From Pseudomonadota bacterium (GTDB lineage: Bacteria > Pseudomonadota > Gammaproteobacteria > Steroidobacterales > Steroidobacteraceae), in contig JAJZDX010000005.1 of the NCBI GenBank assembly GCA_021805865.1, forward strand, positions 62,001-126,000: a stretch of DNA of 64,000 nucleotides, read 5' to 3'. Below the pieces are notes generated by a model. The model made no database searches, was not told the origin of the DNA, and worked only from the letters and a program-made list of their open reading frames with translations. This document shows positions 59,207 through 64,000 of the stretch, in pieces; the stretch's first letter is position 1; every line of letters starts with the position of its first letter. The position numbers and the translations under genes were made by a program.

Positions 59207-61444
59207 ATGTCCGTGAATGACGTCGAGATCCGGTTGTTTCCCGACCGGCAGGGGAGCCCTGCGCGTTCACCACGCACGCGCTGGCTGATGCGCATCGCGC
59301 TGTGCGGCGTGCTTGCGCTGGCGGGCGCCGCGGCGGCTCGCCTGTCCCATGCCAAGGGCGTGTTACCGCCCGGTTGGGTCGACACGGCCCGGCTCGAGAA
59401 TGCCGCGCGTGAGCCGGGCCAGTGGCTCACGGCTGGCCGGGATGCCGGTCAGACGTATTACTCGCCGCTCCATGCGATCAACCCGGGGAATGTCGCGCGC
59501 CTGGGCTTCGCCTGGCAGCACCGGCTCGGCATGCGCAGGGGGCTCGAGGCCACGCCGATCGTCGTCGATGGCGTCATGTATACCTCCGGGCCGTGGGGGT
59601 ATGTCTACGCACTCGATGCCGCGACCGGTAAGCCGCTGTGGACATTCAACCCGCATGTGCCGGGCGGGTACGGCAAGTATGCGTGCTGCGACGTGGTGAA
59701 CCGCGGTGTCGCAGTCTGGAAGGGGCGAGTCTACGTCGCCGGCCTGAACGGTGATCTCTTCGCCCTCGATGCGCGTACGGGCCGGGTCATCTGGAGGGTG
59801 AACACGCTGCCGCCCCACGGCCCCGGAATGCACTACTATGTGACCGGAGCGCCGATCATTGCGGGCGATGCCGTCGTCATCGGCTACGGAGGGGCGGACT
59901 TCGAGGGAACGCGGGGATCCGTGTCGGCCTACTCGATCGCCACGGGGAAGTTTCGCTGGCGCTTTTACACCGTGCCGCGCAATCCGGCGCTCGGACCGCA
60001 GGACCGACCGCATCTGCAGGCGGCCGTGAAGACCTGGCCGTCCGACTATGATTGGGCGATGGGCGGGGGCGCCACGGTCTGGGACGGCCTTGCCTATGAC
60101 CCGAGACTCCACCTGGTGTATTTCGGTACGGCGAATGCATCGCCCTATCACGGCGGGATGAATCCGGCGAAGTATGGCGATGACCTCTACGCCGCATCGA
60201 TCATCGCGGTGCACGCCGACACCGGCAGGATGGCCTGGTACTACCAGGAGGTGCCGGCCGAGGGATGGGATTATGATTGCATGAGCCCGCTGGTGCTGAC
60301 GCGCTTGATGGTCGACGGCCGCCCTCGGCGGGTCATCCTGCAGGCGAGCAAGGATGGCTTTCTGTATGTGCTCGACCGCGCCACGGGCAAGGTGCTCTCC
60401 GCCAAGACATTCACCTACATCAACTGGACCAAGGGTCTCAATCCAAGGACCCATGAGCCGATTGCGCCCTCGATCGACTGGACCCATTCCCCGGCGCTCA
60501 TCTGGCCGAGCCCTCTCGGCGGGCACAATTGGCAGCCGATGTCGTTCGATCGGAAAACCGGTCTCGTCTACATCCCTGTGATCGACACGCCGATGGTGTA
60601 CGTCAATACGACCCATCGCCGCGCCGGACTCATCCAGGGCAACTTTCACCTGGCGTTCTTTCTCCCCGACCAATACTCGCCGAAGGCCCTGAAGAGCCTC
60701 TTCGGCCCATTGCCGCCCCTACGCGATCTCGCTCGGGGTGGACCGCCGCCCGTCAGTCGCGGCTTCATCAAGGCGATCGAGCCGATGACCGGCAAAGTGG
60801 TCTGGAAGCGGCAGACCGCGAGCGACTGGGACGGAGGGATTCTCTCCACAGGCGGTGGCCTGGTGTTTCAAGGCGACGCCGATGGCTTTCTCAATGTCTA
60901 TGCGGCCGATACGGGCAAACTCCTGAAGCGGATCGACGTGGGAACATCGATCATGGCGGCACCCATGACCTACCGCGTGGGAGGGGTGCAGTACGTCTCG
61001 GTGATGGCGGCCTACGGCGGCGGGATGCTTTACGCGCCGTTTCCAAAGGCGAGTGCCGCCTACCGGTTCGGTAACGAGGACCGCCTCGTCACGTTCCGTC
61101 TCGGAGGCGGCCCCACCCCGATCCCGCCGCCCTTCCGTCCGGCGCCCCTCCCGAAGCTGCCACCGCGTACGGGGACGCCGAGGCGGATTGTCCGCGGTGA
61201 CGTGCTCTACAATCGATATTGCTCGCGGTGTCATGTGTTTGGCCGGGGACTTCTGCCGGACCTGCGCCGCTCGCCGCCTGCGTTGAGCCCGGCCATCTAT
61301 GCCATCGTGCTGCACGGTGCCCTGCAGGCAAAGGGCATGGGTCGCTTCAACAACGAATTGACGCACGCTGATGTTGCAGCCATTCAAGCGTACCTCATCG
61401 ACCAGGCCTGGAAAATGCAATCGGCGCACGCGGACACCCGATGA
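59207..61444 (+). CDS. Quinohemoprotein (PQQ, heme c) dehydrogenase
   Basis: At 745 residues, this periplasmic enzyme has an eight-bladed PQQ propeller fused to cytochrome c. Adjacent cysteines 160-161 form the redox disulfide, Asn310 is a metal ligand, and the catalytic Asp355 is in GWDYD. The Glu ligand of the family appears replaced by Asp231 (GGADFEG). The C-terminal CxxCH is 672-676 with Met711 as the likely sixth heme ligand. The extra Asp357 two residues after the catalytic one is the mark of lanthanide-using relatives. GGGAG precedes ATG 59207; a membrane-anchor or signal segment spans about 28-49. Alcohol or aldehyde is the likely substrate. Confidence 0.88.
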   Translation: MSVNDVEIRLFPDRQGSPARSPRTRWLMRIALCGVLALAGAAAARLSHAKGVLPPGWVDTARLENAAREPGQWLTAGRDAGQTYYSPLHAINPGNVARLGFAWQHRLGMRRGLEATPIVVDGVMYTSGPWGYVYALDAATGKPLWTFNPHVPGGYGKYACCDVVNRGVAVWKGRVYVAGLNGDLFALDARTGRVIWRVNTLPPHGPGMHYYVTGAPIIAGDAVVIGYGGADFEGTRGSVSAYSIATGKFRWRFYTVPRNPALGPQDRPHLQAAVKTWPSDYDWAMGGGATVWDGLAYDPRLHLVYFGTANASPYHGGMNPAKYGDDLYAASIIAVHADTGRMAWYYQEVPAEGWDYDCMSPLVLTRLMVDGRPRRVILQASKDGFLYVLDRATGKVLSAKTFTYINWTKGLNPRTHEPIAPSIDWTHSPALIWPSPLGGHNWQPMSFDRKTGLVYIPVIDTPMVYVNTTHRRAGLIQGNFHLAFFLPDQYSPKALKSLFGPLPPLRDLARGGPPPVSRGFIKAIEPMTGKVVWKRQTASDWDGGILSTGGGLVFQGDADGFLNVYAADTGKLLKRIDVGTSIMAAPMTYRVGGVQYVSVMAAYGGGMLYAPFPKASAAYRFGNEDRLVTFRLGGGPTPIPPPFRPAPLPKLPPRTGTPRRIVRGDVLYNRYCSRCHVFGRGLLPDLRRSPPALSPAIYAIVLHGALQAKGMGRFNNELTHADVAAIQAYLIDQAWKMQSAHADTR

Positions 61445-61956
61445 ATCCTCGGCGGTCGTTGGAACGGCGTGGGCTGGCTCGCCTCGTTCCGTTCCTTGCG
61501 CTTCTTCTGGTGGTCGGCGGCTGCAGCGCCCGGGCGGGCGCCGGCGCGCCGATGGGACGCAAGCGATTGTGGGAGGCGTTCTTCAATCGAGGTGATGCCG
61601 CTGCGGTCGCGGGGCTCTATTCCAGGAATGCCGAGCTCGTCCTCTCCGGGGCTCCGCCGATTCGCGGCCGCGGCGCCATCCGCGCAGCCGTCACCAAAAT
61701 GGTGCACTCGGGCGTCAAGGTGCGCATCCGCACGGACCGAAGCGCGGCGGCCGGCGAGCTCGCGTACTTCTTCGGCCCCTACAGGGTGTTGCTCAAGCGG
61801 CGGGTCATCGAGCGCGGCACGTATCTGGAGGTCTGGCACCGGTACGGCGGGCGCTGGCTCATCGACCTCGACGTCAATGCGAGCGGCGTGCCGATCATGC
61901 GGAAGCCGCGGCACTGGTCGGAATCCGCGCCTCCCCGTCGCCAGGCGCCGAGGTGA
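61441..61956 (+). CDS. NTF2-like lipoprotein coupled to the dehydrogenase
   Basis: The protein (171 residues) has a signal peptide with lipobox ending VVGGC (Cys28), so it is membrane-anchored outside the cytosol. The mature domain resembles SnoaL/DUF4440 NTF2-like proteins (LWEAFFNRGDAAAVAGLYSR, AELVLSGAPPIRGRGAI). Its start overlaps the dehydrogenase stop as ATGA, indicating coupled translation and a shared role. The function is unknown. Confidence 0.78.
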   Translation: MNPRRSLERRGLARLVPFLALLLVVGGCSARAGAGAPMGRKRLWEAFFNRGDAAAVAGLYSRNAELVLSGAPPIRGRGAIRAAVTKMVHSGVKVRIRTDRSAAAGELAYFFGPYRVLLKRRVIERGTYLEVWHRYGGRWLIDLDVNASGVPIMRKPRHWSESAPPRRQAPR

Positions 61957-62004
61957 AGGGACGGGTCGCGACGATCCGCCAAGCCCGCCGGGACCCCGTC
62001 CCGG

Positions 62005-63330
62005 CTAGCCGTTGTAGGCGCGCTCGCCGTGCTGGGACAGGTCGAGGCCCTCGCGCTCCTGCTCTTCGCTCACCCGCAATCCAATGGTTGCCTGCAGCAG
62101 CTTCAGGATCAAGTACGTTGCGAGAGCGCACCAGAGGCCGGCTGCGGCCACTCCCAGCGCCTGCGTGCCCACCTGCCGGATCATGTCCATCCCGGGGGCG
62201 TAGCCCACTCCGCCGAAGCGCGACGCCACGAACACTCCCGTGAGCACGGTGCCGATCATACCGCCGACGCCGTGCACCGGCGAGACATCGAGCGAATCGT
62301 CGATGTGGAGTTTGCGCTTGAGGAATTGGGTCGCGAAAAAGCAGACTCCGCCGGCGGTGGCGCCGATCACCACCGCGCCGAGAGGCCCCACGAACCCCGA
62401 TGCCGGCGTAATGGTGCCGAGGCCCGCGACCATGCCCGTGACGATGCCCAGGACGCTCGGCTTGCCGAATTTGAGCCACTCCAACGCCATCCAGGTGAGC
62501 GCGCCGGTCGCCGCTCCAAGCTGGGTCACCAGAATGGCCATGGCCGCCGAGCCGTTGGCCGCCAGCGCGCTGCCGCCGTTGAAGCCGAACCAGCCGACCC
62601 AGAGCATCCCCGCGCCGAGGACGGTCAACGACATGTTGTGCGGCGGCATGGCTGTGTGAGGAAAGCCCTTGCGCTCCTTGAGCACCAGTGCGCTCACCAG
62701 GGCGCCGACACCGGCGGTCACATGCACCACGATGCCGCCCGCGAAATCGAGCACGCCGCGCCTGGCGAGCCAGCCACCCCCCCACACCCAGTGCGCCACC
62801 GGCAGGTACACCACGATGAGCCAGAGGCCGGAAAACCACAGCATGGCACTGAACTTCATGCGCTCCGCGAAGCCGCCGACCACCAACGCCGGAGTGATGA
62901 TCGCGAAGGTGAGCTGGAACATCATGAAGGCCGATTCGGGCGTGTCGCCCCGCAAAGCGTTGCGGCCGATGTCCCCGAGCCAGCCGCCGTGCAGCGAGCC
63001 GATGAGCGCCTGCGCCGCGCCGCCGTTGTCGAACACGAGACCGTATCCGCCGGCGAGCCACAACACACTGACCAGGCACGTGATCGCGAAGCACTGCATG
63101 GCGACCGACAGCATGTTCTTGTTGCGCACGAGTCCGGAGTAGAAGGCGACCAGCCCGGGCAGGGTCATCGACAGCACGAGCGCCGTCGCGGTGAGCAGCC
63201 AGGCGGTATCGCCCGAATTCACGGAAACGGCGGCGGCCGTGGGTCGATCCGCGGCGAACGCCAGGGGCGAAGCGAGCATGAGCGCACAGGCCGGCACCAC
63301 CGCTCGCGCGGCGGAAGCAAATCGTCGCAT
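62005..63330 (-). CDS. amtB: Ammonium transporter AmtB
   Basis: The 441-residue protein has a signal peptide and eleven membrane segments. The twin pore histidines lie in VVHVTAGVGALV and SPVHGVGGMIG. The C-terminal tail EEQEREGLDLSQHGERAYNG is the region that GlnK inserts into for control. ATG 63330 (MRRFASAARA) follows a G-rich site; a start at 63354 adds eight residues. No glnK is directly adjacent, unlike the common glnK-amtB pair. Confidence 0.93.
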   Translation of the reverse strand: MRRFASAARAVVPACALMLASPLAFAADRPTAAAVSVNSGDTAWLLTATALVLSMTLPGLVAFYSGLVRNKNMLSVAMQCFAITCLVSVLWLAGGYGLVFDNGGAAQALIGSLHGGWLGDIGRNALRGDTPESAFMMFQLTFAIITPALVVGGFAERMKFSAMLWFSGLWLIVVYLPVAHWVWGGGWLARRGVLDFAGGIVVHVTAGVGALVSALVLKERKGFPHTAMPPHNMSLTVLGAGMLWVGWFGFNGGSALAANGSAAMAILVTQLGAATGALTWMALEWLKFGKPSVLGIVTGMVAGLGTITPASGFVGPLGAVVIGATAGGVCFFATQFLKRKLHIDDSLDVSPVHGVGGMIGTVLTGVFVASRFGGVGYAPGMDMIRQVGTQALGVAAAGLWCALATYLILKLLQATIGLRVSEEQEREGLDLSQHGERAYNG

Positions 63331-63456
63331 ATTCCCCCCCCGAGCCGGCGGCATGGCCGGAATGGTCCCGCCCGATGTTGGACGAGCACCGCATTGTCGG
63401 GGCGGCGGCGCCGGAAAATCAAGTTTGCGGGGGCCGGAGAGAAGCCGGCGCGGACC

Positions 63457-64000
63457 TCACACGTCGAACGGGTCGTCCTGCTGCCACAAGCGCAGCCCGC
63501 CCGGGAAGGCGTTGAGGTTGTCGCCGCTGCGGGCGCCCGACGGCAGCGTCTTCAGCCGCCTCACATTGCCGCCGCCGAGCACCACGTAGTCGACCTCGAA
63601 CACCGCTTGGAGCTGCTCGACCACCTCGGCGACGGCCTTGCGCCATTTCCTGGTGCCCAAGCGCTGGCGGCCGCGCTCCCCCAGGTAATCCTCGAAGCTG
63701 CGACCGCGCTTGAAGTGCCCGTGGCCGATTTCCATCGACTCCACCGTGCCATCGAGAATGAGCGCCGTGCCGAGCCCGGTGCCGAGCCCGAGAAACAGCA
63801 TCCGTCCGCCCTCGTAGCTGCCGAGGGCCTGCATGGTCGCGTCGTTGACCACCCGGACCGGTCGGCCGAAATTCTTCGCAAAGTCATAGCGTACCCAGCC
63901 CGAGCCCAGGTTGTGCGGCTCGGCGACGATGCGCCCTCGCACCACAGGTCCCGGGTAGCCGATCGAGACCGCCTCGTACGCCAGGTCCTTGGCCAGCCGG
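63457..64000 (-). CDS. ROK-family sugar kinase, polyphosphate-glucokinase-like (partial)
   Basis: The 5' end is beyond the right edge; about 181 residues are visible. Motifs GYPGPVVRGR, VNDATMQALGSYEGG (catalytic Asp region) and GLGTGLGTALI (phosphate-binding) mark the ROK fold, and DYVVLGGGN follows. The pattern resembles PpgK-type proteins that phosphorylate glucose with polyphosphate or ATP. The zinc motif CxCGxxGC of other ROK proteins is not seen, consistent with that group. Separate transcription unit from amtB. Confidence 0.75.
   Translation of the reverse strand, partial: RLAKDLAYEAVSIGYPGPVVRGRIVAEPHNLGSGWVRYDFAKNFGRPVRVVNDATMQALGSYEGGRMLFLGLGTGLGTALILDGTVESMEIGHGHFKRGRSFEDYLGERGRQRLGTRKWRKAVAEVVEQLQAVFEVDYVVLGGGNVRRLKTLPSGARSGDNLNAFPGGLRLWQQDDPFDV

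Overview
The window is GC-rich, densely packed chromosomal DNA from a gammaproteobacterium. This is inferred from the tRNA-Tyr/Gly/Thr-tuf cluster, the uninterrupted str, S10, spc and alpha ribosomal block, and the divergent uvrA/ssb pair. The accessory genes (TonB-dependent receptor, quinohemoprotein dehydrogenase, MetX-type acyltransferase beside a cysteine synthase) suggest the Xanthomonadales/Nevskiales/Steroidobacterales side of the class, but no 16S gene is present to settle this.

Layout. 1-1581 (minus) is a cysteine synthase followed by a MetX-family acyltransferase cut by the window edge. 1673-2515 is an RluB-type pseudouridine synthase. From 2558 comes tRNA-Tyr, tRNA-Gly, tRNA-Thr, tuf1, tRNA-Trp, secE, nusG, rplK, rplA, rplJ, rplL, rpoB, rpoC (to 16566). 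16753-29652 is an accessory island of small-molecule and regulatory genes: a GST, a divergent NRAMP-like transporter with a candidate Fur box, two aldo/keto reductases, a methyltransferase/XRE divergent pair, a DUF1348-TetR operon with a palindromic operator, a quinone oxidoreductase, a PBP7-type endopeptidase, and a frameshifted ECF sigma factor with its partners. 29886-34428 is the str operon (rpsL, rpsG, fusA, tuf2, rpsJ) behind a near-consensus promoter. After a 673-base gap with a new promoter, a structured leader and 63-base repeats, rplC starts a contiguous S10-spc-alpha run ending at rplQ (48704).

The last part holds mscL, pepQ, a Ser/Gly-repeat lipoprotein, uvrA/ssb and a roughly 500-base non-coding stretch rich in stems. 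Then come an AraC regulator divergent from a TonB-dependent receptor, a PQQ/heme c dehydrogenase and a coupled NTF2-like lipoprotein, followed by amtB and a partial ROK/polyphosphate-glucokinase-like gene.

How it works together: most of the window is core gene expression (translation factors, ribosomal proteins, RNA polymerase, Sec export). The best candidates for new biology are the AraC-receptor-quinohemoprotein-lipoprotein locus, the split sigma factor, the two identical tuf genes with unusual codon choice, the interrupted rpsJ/rplC junction, and the structured non-coding stretch after ssb.
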